Shown piece after piece: positions 1-4,780 of a stretch of DNA of 8,544 bases (positions within the stretch are counted from its first letter, which is position 1; each line of letters opens with the position of its first letter). The position numbers were made by a program, and so were the translations under genes. Source of the stretch: Microcaldota archaeon (GTDB taxonomy: Archaea > Micrarchaeota > Micrarchaeia > Anstonellales > Anstonellaceae); the NCBI GenBank assembly GCA_026396335.1, contig JAPLWZ010000141.1, positions 1 to 8,544 of the forward strand, written 5' to 3'. The notes under the pieces were generated by a model. It ran no database searches and was not told where the DNA came from. It was given only the letters and a program-made list of their open reading frames with translations.

Positions 1-9
1 CATCACGGC

Positions 10-627
10 TCACTTTTTTGCGTGGTTGAAACGCTTCTCAACCTCGTTCCAGTTCACGACATTCCACCATGCGGACACGTAGTCTGGCCGCTTGTTCTGG
101 TACTTCAAGTAGTATGCATGCTCCCATACGTCCAGAGTCAAAAGCGGAACCTTGCCCTGCGAGAGCGGGCTGTCTTGATTAGGCGTTGTCATTATCTCAA
201 GCTCCCCCTTGTTCAAAACCAGCCAGCACCAGCCGCTTCCGAAAATGCCTGCAGCAGAGGCGTTGAATGCTTCCTTGAATTTGTCAACGCTTCCGAATTT
301 TTTGGAAAGTGCTTCTGCAATCTTGCCGCTCGGGCTTTGCCGCTCGCCTGTCATGCTGCTCCAGAAGAAAGTATGGTTCACCGAGCCGCCGCCGTGGTTC
401 CTCACCGCGCCCCTTATGCTTTCAGGCACGCCCGACAGGTCCTTGAGTATTTCTTCTGCGCTTTTCACTTTCGCGCGGAACTCAGGCACGCTCGCAAGCG
501 CTGCATTGAACTTGTCAACATAAGTCTGGTGGTGCTTGTCATGATGCACCTTCATCGTCTGTTCATCAATGTAAGGCTCAAGCGCATTGTATGCGTAGGG
601 CAAAGCAGGCAGTTTGTATTCTTCCAT
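10..627 (-). CDS. sod: Superoxide dismutase, Fe/Mn family, predicted Mn type
   Basis: Converts superoxide to oxygen and hydrogen peroxide, probably in the cytoplasm as no signal peptide is seen. The 205-residue length is normal for the family. Expected metal ligands are present: H28 in HHDKHHQTY, H85 in VNHTFFW, and D166 and H170 in DVWEHAYY; H32 and Y36 match the conserved second-sphere His and Tyr. Metal-type markers favour manganese: glycines in NHGGGSVNH where Fe enzymes carry Gln, and Gln151 in TTPNQDSPL. This is sequence inference; cambialistic enzymes exist. I chose the ATG at 627 (MEEYKLP) because GAGGTG lies 6 nt upstream; an upstream in-frame start at 636 would overlap the Shine-Dalgarno. 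It has its own TATA-like box at 671-680, 73 nt after the PAC2 gene on the same strand. The stop lies 9 nt from the window edge, so a downstream partner cannot be judged. Confidence 0.95.
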   Translation of the reverse strand: MEEYKLPALPYAYNALEPYIDEQTMKVHHDKHHQTYVDKFNAALASVPEFRAKVKSAEEILKDLSGVPESIRGAVRNHGGGSVNHTFFWSSMTGERQSPSGKIAEALSKKFGSVDKFKEAFNASAAGIFGSGWCWLVLNKGELEIMTTPNQDSPLSQGKVPLLTLDVWEHAYYLKYQNKRPDYVSAWWNVVNWNEVEKRFNHAKK

Positions 628-670
628 AAAAAACACCTCGAGAAGTCAGTGATATTGCTAGCGCTGGCGC

Positions 671-680
671 ATATTAAAAC
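671..680 (-). promoter_or_regulatory. TATA-like box for the SOD gene
   Basis: The minus strand reads GTTTTAATAT, about 48 nt ahead of the SOD start codon. A start site 25-27 nt downstream would give a leader of about 22 nt containing the GAGGTG Shine-Dalgarno. A GCGCTGGCGC palindrome (661-670) sits between this box and the predicted start site. Confidence 0.5.
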
Positions 681-700
681 GCTTGCTACTCGCTTCCTAA

Positions 701-1444
701 TCAGCCGTACATGGGCCCAAGCGAGCTGCTGTCTGACACTTTCTTGTACTCCGTGTGCGCAGCTTTTGCCTTGCCCATGACATCCTTTACCTTTGTGTCA
801 ATGAGCTTTGCCTCGTTCTCAAGCGCTTTAGTGTCAAAGTCAACTTTCAGCATTCCCTTGAGGACTTCAAGCACCATCGCAGCCGCTTTGGGGTCCATGT
901 AGCCCTCGTGCGACTCGGCAAGAAGCGAAATAACCGGGAAGCCGTCAACCGCGCCCCTGGCAAGAAGCACGCCTGTTACGCCTGATGTTGCGCCCTCCTT
1001 TATCATCTTCACAGAGGGGATTTTCTCAAGCTCCTTGGAAAGTTCGGGCAATGAGGCAATGGAATAAACCTCATCCTGCTCGCCCTTTATCGCAATGCCG
1101 CCAAGCGAAACAATCCGCGCCACCTTTTCCCTTTTCGCAAATTCGTAAATCTTTTCAGAAAGCTCGTTCACCGCGCCTATGGGTATCACGAACTCGGAAA
1201 TGAATACTATCAGGTCATACTTGGTAGAAAAGTACATTCTTGCAGGGTAAAGCGGGCGGTGGTTGTGCACAGCAGCAAGGGGCGGGAACTGGTCCCCTGT
1301 TATGTAGCCCAGGGGCTCCATTTTGAGTTTTTCAATAAGGTAGCTTGCTGATATGGTGCCCACAAGCCCGAGGCCCGGGAAGCCCTCTACAAGCACAGGG
1401 TGCTTCAGTTTGGGCTTTGCTGTAATATGAAATTCGATTGCCAT
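701..1444 (-). CDS. PAC2-family proteasome assembly chaperone (PbaA/PbaB-like)
   Basis: PAC2 proteins in archaea (PbaA/PbaB type) bind 20S proteasome alpha rings as assembly chaperones or ATP-independent activators in the cytoplasm. The 247-residue protein carries the family signature near the N-terminus, GFPGLGLVG (about residues 21-29), then alternating beta/alpha segments with SLGGIAI and GATSGVTGVLLA. The last three residues are Met-Tyr-Gly, matching the hydrophobic-Tyr-any (HbYX) tail that docks into proteasome alpha-subunit pockets. The segment before the tail is Lys/Glu-rich and probably helical. I placed the start at ATG 1444 (MAIEFHI) because GAGGTGAT precedes it by 4 nt; a 31-codon upstream extension to 1537 is open but looks non-coding and contains a hairpin. 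No proteasome subunit gene is adjacent. Whether it is the PbaA or PbaB counterpart cannot be decided here. Confidence 0.92.
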   Translation of the reverse strand: MAIEFHITAKPKLKHPVLVEGFPGLGLVGTISASYLIEKLKMEPLGYITGDQFPPLAAVHNHRPLYPARMYFSTKYDLIVFISEFVIPIGAVNELSEKIYEFAKREKVARIVSLGGIAIKGEQDEVYSIASLPELSKELEKIPSVKMIKEGATSGVTGVLLARGAVDGFPVISLLAESHEGYMDPKAAAMVLEVLKGMLKVDFDTKALENEAKLIDTKVKDVMGKAKAAHTEYKKVSDSSSLGPMYG

Positions 1445-1470
1445 GTTAATCACCTCGGGCGATTCACAGA

Positions 1471-1488
1471 CAGTTCCCGCAGGAACTG
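1471..1488. repeat. Hairpin in the predicted PAC2 mRNA leader
   Basis: A perfect 7-bp inverted repeat, CAGTTCC and GGAACTG with a 4-nt loop, lies 27-44 nt ahead of the chosen PAC2 start codon and inside the leader predicted from the TATA-like box near 1540. Function unknown. Confidence 0.4.
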
Positions 1489-1535
1489 GATAGTGTATCA
1501 ACCCCGTAGTTTGATGGCTTGGCTTCTCGGTGAAC

Positions 1536-1546
1536 AATTATAAGGG
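1536..1546 (-). promoter_or_regulatory. Candidate TATA box for the PAC2 gene
   Basis: The minus strand carries TTATAA in CCCTTATAATT. A start site about 26 nt downstream would leave an unusually long leader of roughly 70 nt before the ATG at 1444, so this assignment is tentative. Confidence 0.35.
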
Positions 1547-1584
1547 TTGAGTAAAGCTTGCGTTTGGCTTACGCTAGGGAAGTT

Positions 1585-1605
1585 AAGAAAAATAAAAAAG
1601 AAAAT
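1585..1605 (-). terminator. T-rich tract after pilin-like gene A
   Basis: Directly after the TAA stop at 1606 the minus strand is a run of Ts broken only by single bases (ATTTTCTTTTTTATTTTTCTT). This is the typical oligo-T archaeal termination signal and needs no hairpin. Confidence 0.6.
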
Positions 1606-1947
1606 TTAGCTGCATACTGACTGGCCGATGTTGCCCGTTGGGTACATCAGGTTCAGGACTGGGGGTGCAATTACCACAATCAGGATTGCGATTATCGCGC
1701 CGACGAGAGCAGCCGTTGCCCACACATTTGCGCGTGCACGGGTTTCTGCGCCCATCATCTGGCCACCTGCGTAGATGACTCCTGCAACTACAATCATCAG
1801 CATTGCCACGATTGGAAGCAGTTCCATTAGGCTCTGGCACAACGACTTTACAGCCGAAACGACGCCAGTCAGCACGCTTGTTGTTGCGCTGAATGCGAGC
1901 ATGGCAAATGCCAGAACCGCAAATGCAATCAGTCCGAATTTTCTCAT
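1606..1947 (-). CDS. VirB2/TrbC-like small membrane protein A (putative pilin)
   Basis: 113 residues: a short basic N-terminus (MRK), a hydrophobic signal-like segment to about residue 20 ending AFSA, then two hydrophobic helices (about 44-65 and 80-100) joined by a short loop containing GAETRARANVWATA (66-79). Signal peptide, helix, basic loop and helix, at this length, is the architecture of VirB2/TrbC conjugative pilins and of the archaeal DNA-import pilins related to them. Family membership is inferred from architecture, not an alignment. Two cysteines (C37, C112) flank the helices and recur in the neighbouring paralog at 2070-2408. The start is well supported: GGAGGGA precedes the ATG by 4 nt and a TATA box lies at 1992-1999. 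No ATPase or channel gene is adjacent. Another small two-helix membrane protein family remains possible. Confidence 0.75.
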   Translation of the reverse strand: MRKFGLIAFAVLAFAMLAFSATTSVLTGVVSAVKSLCQSLMELLPIVAMLMIVVAGVIYAGGQMMGAETRARANVWATAALVGAIIAILIVVIAPPVLNLMYPTGNIGQSVCS

Positions 1948-1991
1948 GAAATCCCTCCGAATATACGATTGTATTGATAAGGTGGATAATG

Positions 1992-1999
1992 TTTATAAA
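1992..1999 (-). promoter_or_regulatory. TATA box for pilin-like gene A
   Basis: A perfect TTTATAAA lies about 45 nt ahead of the ATG at 1947. A start site 25-27 nt downstream would give a leader of about 20 nt carrying the strong GGAGGGA Shine-Dalgarno. This makes gene A independently transcribed rather than dependent on gene B upstream. Confidence 0.65.
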
Positions 2000-2025
2000 T
2001 ATTGGTGAGAGTGGGAAGAGGTAAA

Positions 2026-2040
2026 CAAGTGCGGCACTTG
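2026..2040. repeat. 15-bp palindrome between the two pilin-like genes
   Basis: CAAGTGC-G-GCACTTG is a perfect 7-bp inverted repeat with a single central base, 30 nt beyond the stop of gene B and 27 nt upstream of the gene A TATA box. It could be the gene B terminator stem or a protein-binding site upstream of gene A. The T-run beside it (CTTTTTC) is on the plus strand, which is the wrong side for terminating gene B. Confidence 0.5.
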
Positions 2041-2069
2041 CTTTTTCAGGAGCGTGGCTACTGCCTCTC

Positions 2070-2408
2070 CTACTGCACTTCGCACCCAATTGTTCCCTGG
2101 TCCGAGTAAATCATCTGGAGCACGGGTGGCGCCACAACAACCATCAATATTGCAATAAGTGCGCCTGTGAGGCAAGCGGTCGCCCAGACATTCGCCCTTG
2201 CACGCGTCTCTGCGCCAAGGAGCTGGCCTGCAGCATAAATCACGCCGCCCATGACAAGCATGAGCATGGCTGTCACCGGAAGAAGGCTTTTTGCCTGTAT
2301 GCAAAGCGTGGAGAATGCATCCTGCACTGTCCCGAGCACCACGGTGCTTGCAGCGGCTGAAAGCGAGATTGCCACGAGGGCAGCCAAAACGATGTATGCG
2401 AATTTCAT
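2070..2408 (-). CDS. VirB2/TrbC-like small membrane protein B (putative pilin)
   Basis: 112 residues, paralogous to the product of 1606-1947: a basic start (MKF), a signal-like hydrophobic segment to about residue 20 ending SAAAS, then two hydrophobic helices (about 43-64 and 79-100) around a loop with the same 14 residues, GAETRARANVWATA (65-78). C36 and C109 occupy the same places as the paralog's two cysteines; C79 is extra. Both proteins also share a near-identical stretch before the loop (VIYAGGQMM versus VIYAAGQLL) and APPVL after helix 2. I placed the start at ATG 2408 because GGTGA ends 5 nt upstream; the GTG at 2417 is part of that Shine-Dalgarno. A TATA-like box at 2441-2450 gives it its own promoter. 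Family call by architecture only. Confidence 0.75.
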   Translation of the reverse strand: MKFAYIVLAALVAISLSAAASTVVLGTVQDAFSTLCIQAKSLLPVTAMLMLVMGGVIYAAGQLLGAETRARANVWATACLTGALIAILMVVVAPPVLQMIYSDQGTIGCEVQ

Positions 2409-2440
2409 CAAAGTCACCAGTTGTTATTCAGGCGAATACT

Positions 2441-2450
2441 GTTTATTACT
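2441..2450 (-). promoter_or_regulatory. TATA-like box for pilin-like gene B
   Basis: The minus strand reads AGTAATAAAC about 33-42 nt ahead of the ATG at 2408, predicting a leader of about 10 nt that just holds the GGTGA Shine-Dalgarno. Confidence 0.5.
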
Positions 2451-2470
2451 CTTTCTCCCGCTGGGCGGCA

Positions 2471-2482
2471 GAAAAAAGAAAA
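2471..2482 (-). terminator. T-rich tract after tRNA-Ser
   Basis: The 12 nt that follow the tRNA 3' end on the minus strand read TTCTTTTTTC after an initial TT, a plausible archaeal termination signal separating the tRNA from pilin-like gene B. Confidence 0.5.
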
Positions 2483-2568
2483 CGCCGGGGACGAGATTTG
2501 AACTCGTACGGAGGTTTCCCCCCAACAGGTTAGCAACCTGCCGCAATACCGGGTTATGCGACCCCAGC
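2483..2568 (-). tRNA. tRNA-Ser (anticodon GCU)
   Basis: The minus strand folds into a class II cloverleaf of 86 nt. The acceptor stem GCTGGGG pairs with CCCCGGC (one G-U), followed by discriminator G, as in archaeal serine tRNAs. The D arm pairs GCA with TGC and has GG in the loop. The anticodon stem GCAGG/CCTGT encloses TTGCTAA, giving anticodon GCT, which reads AGC and AGU. The long variable arm pairs GGGGG with CCTCC, and the T arm pairs ACGAG with CTCGT around TTCAAAT. No intron is seen and the 3' CCA is not encoded, so it must be added after transcription. Confidence 0.96.
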
Positions 2569-2596
2569 GCATTCTTCGTTTTAGGGCTGATGCACG

Positions 2597-2606
2597 CTTT
2601 TATTCC
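2597..2606 (-). promoter_or_regulatory. TATA-like box for tRNA-Ser
   Basis: The minus strand reads GGAATAAAAG, centred about 33 nt upstream of the mature tRNA 5' end, which leaves a short 5' leader for RNase P. Confidence 0.45.
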
Positions 2607-2667
2607 TTTCCCGAGAATATGGAATTGCGACCAGAAGGCATGTTAGCCAAGGCGTCCAGGTGACAGC

Positions 2668-2811
2668 ATGTACAACAACTACCTCTCGTGCGAAGTTTGC
2701 GGCGCAGAACTGACCCGCGCCAACCAGAAGCAGTACATCGAAATGCAGACAGGTTTCATGCACAGCTACTGCCAGAAGTGCTACGGGGAAAAGTTCCCGG
2801 GAAAGAAGTAG
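2668..2811 (+). CDS. Small zinc-ribbon protein, 47 residues
   Basis: A 47-residue ORF begins with ATG 4 nt after AGGTGA and ends TAG. Two CxxC knuckles are visible: C8-E-V-C11 followed by Gly, and C35-Q-K-C38. They are 23 residues apart, the pattern of a four-cysteine zinc ribbon. The C-terminus is basic (EKFPGKK). The good Shine-Dalgarno, the spaced cysteines and the T-run just downstream support a real gene. Stand-alone mini zinc ribbons are common in archaea and often bind nucleic acid or form parts of larger complexes, but no specific role can be read here. It lies between the tRNA (divergent) and a Yip1-like gene (convergent), so it is probably monocistronic. Confidence 0.82.
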   Translation: MYNNYLSCEVCGAELTRANQKQYIEMQTGFMHSYCQKCYGEKFPGKK

Positions 2812-2825
2812 CCGTTTGAAACGCT

Positions 2826-2842
2826 CATTCTTTTTTCATTCT
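2826..2842 (+). terminator. T-rich tract after the zinc-ribbon gene
   Basis: The plus strand reads CATTCTTTTTTCATTCT between two convergent stop codons, a likely oligo-T terminator for the 47-residue gene. Confidence 0.5.
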
Positions 2843-3496
2843 TTAGTAAAGCGGCACTGTGCCAGCGCCAGCAGCCGACGGAGCCATTCCTGCCCCCACG
2901 CCTGCCATCACAAGGAACAGCATGGCGATGATGAATATCACGCCCATTGCTATTCCGAATGCGAAGAGCGACTTGAATGTGCTAAGATTGTGCGTAGTGC
3001 GAACTGCTGTCGCCACCATGTGGAAGTGGTAGGCGCCAAACGTATAGAGCAGCACCACGCTGATTGGCATTGCAATAAGCGCGGCAGCAGGAATAGTGTA
3101 TGCGACAAGATTCATCAAGAAGTAAACTGCGAACATCACGATGAAAATCCCGAGTGACACGCCGTTCAGTATTGAAAGCACATAGTTCGATTTTTCTGCA
3201 GTTCCCTTGCCGCCAAGCATCATAGCTGCGGAATTGAATATGAAAGGCACGATTATCGAGGATACGAGCGCGGAAATGTAAAGCATTATTCCTGTGACTG
3301 CGCCTGCTTCCAATCCCCCCTTGCCTATGAAAAGCGAAATCGGGATGATTACAATCGGGATAGCCAGGAATGCGATCGCATTGTTTTTCAAGCCTTCAAA
3401 CCAGCCGACATTCTTTTTTGCAGCTGCCTTTTCAAACGTTTCTTCCGGCTCAAAAAACGCCTGCTTGAAAGTGCCAACAGTTTCAGAAATTCCCAT
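2843..3496 (-). CDS. Yip1-like multi-pass membrane protein (paralog of 3606-4343)
   Basis: 217 residues. A cytosolic-looking N-terminus carries FFEPEETF (14-21), resembling the short Pro-containing motif that precedes the first helix in Yip1-domain proteins. Four or five hydrophobic helices follow (roughly 39-57, 64-92, 104-128, 132-160 and 180-205), with a GGKG loop at 94-97 and a Gly/Ala-rich tail ending PLY. The Yip1 assignment is moderate; a bacterial/archaeal 'YIP1 family' function is not established beyond membrane location. I placed the start at ATG 3496 (MGISETV) because GAGGTG lies 5 nt upstream, removing 24 residues of an open but unsupported extension. It is divergent from a paralog across a 109-bp spacer and convergent with the zinc-ribbon gene. 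Confidence 0.82.
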   Translation of the reverse strand: MGISETVGTFKQAFFEPEETFEKAAAKKNVGWFEGLKNNAIAFLAIPIVIIPISLFIGKGGLEAGAVTGIMLYISALVSSIIVPFIFNSAAMMLGGKGTAEKSNYVLSILNGVSLGIFIVMFAVYFLMNLVAYTIPAAALIAMPISVVLLYTFGAYHFHMVATAVRTTHNLSTFKSLFAFGIAMGVIFIIAMLFLVMAGVGAGMAPSAAGAGTVPLY

Positions 3497-3529
3497 GATT
3501 ACACCTCTCAGTCGGCTGGCGCAGAATAG

Positions 3530-3539
3530 CTTATTAACC
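3530..3539 (-). promoter_or_regulatory. TATA-like box for the minus-strand Yip1-like gene
   Basis: The minus strand reads GGTTAATAAG about 34-43 nt ahead of the ATG at 3496. The predicted start site gives a leader of roughly 12 nt that just includes GAGGTG. Confidence 0.45.
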
Positions 3540-3562
3540 GTTTGGTGAGAAGAGAAAACCAA

Positions 3563-3595
3563 CAGCAATTTAACAGTAATTTAATAGTAATTTGG
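3563..3595 (+). repeat. Three tandem 11-bp repeats ahead of the plus-strand Yip1-like gene
   Basis: Three contiguous copies, CAGCAATTTAA, CAGTAATTTAA and TAGTAATTTGG, lie just ahead of the GGGGGTG Shine-Dalgarno (3594-3600) and ATG (3606). The 11-bp period is about one helical turn. The AATTTAA core could double as a TATA box: the first copy is best placed for a start near 3595, which would leave a very short leader. It is either a regulator-binding array or a promoter with alternative TATA boxes. Confidence 0.6.
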
Positions 3596-3605
3596 GGGTG
3601 TAATA

Positions 3606-4343
3606 ATGGCAAAAGGAAAAGAATCATCTGGTTCGGGCGTTCTCGCACCGGTAGAAAACGTAGTGATGCCAATCGTTTCGGCAATTCCGCTCGCACAGGT
3701 GAAGACCTGGGCTTCCGCGTTCTTCCACCCGGTTGACGCTTACAATTCAAACAGCAAGATGGACTGGGGCACAATCGCAGTCAGCCTCGTTCTCATCGGG
3801 CTTGTGATGTGGGTTGCCTCATTAGTGCAAATGATCCTAGGCATAAACTTCCTCGGATTCGGAGTCGCGCTCTTTGCAGTAATAGGCTACGCGATTTTCG
3901 TGCCAATCATGGCAATCATCGGCTCACTCGTATACTTCGTGCTTGCGAAGATATTCGGCGGCAAGGGCAGCTTCAAGGACCAGACGGTCGCGCTCACTTT
4001 GGTGATGGGCGGAATAGCCGTGATCGGCTTCCCGTTCACCGCGCTTTCAAGCATAATGCTGGTTGGTGCGATATTCGGGTTGATTTACATGGCAATCTCG
4101 CTTTACGGCATGTACAACATGTACCTCTCGATCAAGGCAGTGCACAGCCTCTCAAGCATGAAGGCAGCGGCAGTGGTGCTGATCCCGATCGTAATCGTGT
4201 TCATCGTGATGTTCGTGATGGCTGCGGCCCTCACAGTGAGCAACAACAACATCACGGCTGCGGCTATGGGCGGAATAGGCACAACCGTCGGACTCATGGC
4301 GGCAGCGGGAATGGGCGGCGCATTTGCCCCCAGGCCATACTGA
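3606..4343 (+). CDS. Yip1-like multi-pass membrane protein (paralog of 2843-3496)
   Basis: 245 residues, starting at ATG with GGGGGTG 5 nt upstream. A soluble N-terminal segment (1-55) includes FFHPVDAY (39-46), the counterpart of FFEPEETF in the divergent neighbour. About five hydrophobic helices follow (about 56-79, 84-114, 127-146, 147-170 and 184-207), with GGKG at 118-121 matching the neighbour's GGKG. The second to last helix leads into a loop of like composition in both (GMYNMYLSIKAVHSLSS versus GAYHFHMVATAVRTTHNLS). The tail is Gly/Ala/Met-rich and ends PRPY, close to PLY in the paralog. The two probably arose by duplication with inversion and may form a hetero-oligomer; this is inference. 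No enzymatic residues are evident. A long T-rich tract follows the stop. Confidence 0.85.
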   Translation: MAKGKESSGSGVLAPVENVVMPIVSAIPLAQVKTWASAFFHPVDAYNSNSKMDWGTIAVSLVLIGLVMWVASLVQMILGINFLGFGVALFAVIGYAIFVPIMAIIGSLVYFVLAKIFGGKGSFKDQTVALTLVMGGIAVIGFPFTALSSIMLVGAIFGLIYMAISLYGMYNMYLSIKAVHSLSSMKAAAVVLIPIVIVFIVMFVMAAALTVSNNNITAAAMGGIGTTVGLMAAAGMGGAFAPRPY

Positions 4344-4344
4344 G

Positions 4345-4391
4345 TTTTTCTTTTCTCTTTTTTTTCTTTATTTTTCTTTTTTATTATTTTT
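4345..4391 (+). terminator. Long T-rich terminator after the plus-strand Yip1-like gene
   Basis: Almost every base between the TGA stop and 4391 is T, with several runs of 5-8 separated by single C, A or G. This matches the oligo-T termination signal of archaea. It also separates the gene from the convergent SRP RNA gene. Confidence 0.75.
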
Positions 4392-4400
4392 CCAAAAGTT

Positions 4401-4412
4401 AGCGCTAGCGCT
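4401..4412. repeat. 12-bp perfect palindrome between convergent transcripts
   Basis: AGCGCTAGCGCT lies 15 nt beyond the SRP RNA 3' end on the minus strand and is followed there by AACTTTTGG. It could act as a weak terminator stem for the SRP RNA. Confidence 0.35.
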
Positions 4413-4427
4413 GGGAAAGTATTTTGT

Positions 4428-4691
4428 GGCAGGATTTCCGGCGGGCCAATGGTTCAGCAATAAGGTGGTTCTGACCGCTGCTCCGCTTTGGTACTTCCCA
4501 GCACGGTGCATAATGCGTAGGGCTGCTCCTTCCGGTCTGACCCGATTGGCACGATGAACCGTCCGGCAAGGCAAAACATCGACGCTTAAGGCCAGAGCCT
4601 TACTGCCTCTCCAAAAACTTCACCGGACATTCGGCACCGCCAAAGGGGGTTTGCGGTACGGGAGGCCCCTACTCTCCCTGCCTATCCTGCC
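4428..4691 (-). ncRNA. SRP RNA (archaeal 7S RNA), about 264 nt
   Basis: RNA scaffold of the signal recognition particle, which binds SRP54 and targets membrane and secreted proteins. Helix 1 closes the molecule: GGCAGGAT (4691-4684) pairs with ATCCTGCC (4435-4428). The Alu domain shows helix 3 (GGGAG/CTCCC, 4678-4674 with 4664-4660), a GUA turn (4659-4657), and helix 4 (ACCGC/GCGGT). The helix 3 loop has GGGG (4669-4666) and the helix 4 loop CCCCC (4649-4645), which can make the known loop-loop contact. Helix 5 starts GCCGAATG (4635-4628) and closes with CATTGGC (4451-4445). Helix 6 is probably CGATG/CATCG (4581-4577 with 4556-4552), capped by CC-GGAC-GG. Helix 8 (4543-4520) has the SRP54-binding core: GGGTCAGACC, GGAA loop, GGAGCAGCCC. 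The ends are set by helix 1 and may be a few bases longer. A TATA-like box lies at 4714-4722. Confidence 0.93.
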
Positions 4692-4713
4692 GACTGGGAT
4701 TCTGTTTCAACCG

Positions 4714-4722
4714 GTTTAAATA
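4714..4722 (-). promoter_or_regulatory. TATA-like box for SRP RNA
   Basis: The minus strand reads CTATTTAAACCGG around this box. Its centre is about 26 nt upstream of the 5' base of helix 1 (4691), exactly where an archaeal TATA box should be. Confidence 0.7.
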
Positions 4723-4733
4723 GTTTGGCTCTC

Positions 4734-4769
4734 CCGCCTGGCTGCGCAGATTGGATGAGGGGCAGGCGG
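4734..4769. repeat. Inverted repeat between divergent SRP RNA and 107-residue gene promoters
   Basis: CCGCCTG (4734-4740) and CAGGCGG (4763-4769) form a 7-bp inverted repeat with a 22-nt spacer, lying almost midway between the two divergent TATA boxes. As a result each promoter has CAGGCGG upstream of its TTTAAA: 13 nt on the SRP side and 11 nt on the other. Confidence 0.5.
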
Positions 4770-4780
4770 CAAAAAATCGG

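Noticed and set aside
22..780. A 252-codon plus-strand ORF opposite the SOD and PAC2 genes
   Set aside because: It runs antisense through SOD, whose metal ligands are all intact, and shows no motifs; long antisense ORFs are expected from the codon bias.
1445..1537. A 31-codon N-terminal extension of the PAC2 protein
   Set aside because: The internal ATG at 1444 has an excellent Shine-Dalgarno and begins at the usual family N-terminus; the extension covers a hairpin and the TATA-like box.
3809..4402. A 197-codon ORF in another frame of the plus-strand Yip1-like gene
   Set aside because: Highly charged His/Arg-rich translation with no start signals, overlapping a gene with clear membrane helices and a paralog.
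657..4412. The 11-mer CCAGCGCTAGC found on the minus strand both near 660 and near 4407
   Set aside because: Chance pairs of identical 11-mers are expected in a window this size, and the two contexts differ (SOD leader versus SRP RNA 3' flank).
4571..4610. Alternative SRP helix 6 hairpin TAAGGC-TCTG-GCCTTA, whose loop is not of GNAR type
   Set aside because: The CGATG/CATCG hairpin immediately before helix 8, capped by GGAC, fits the position of helix 6 better, so I do not claim a missing SRP19 site.
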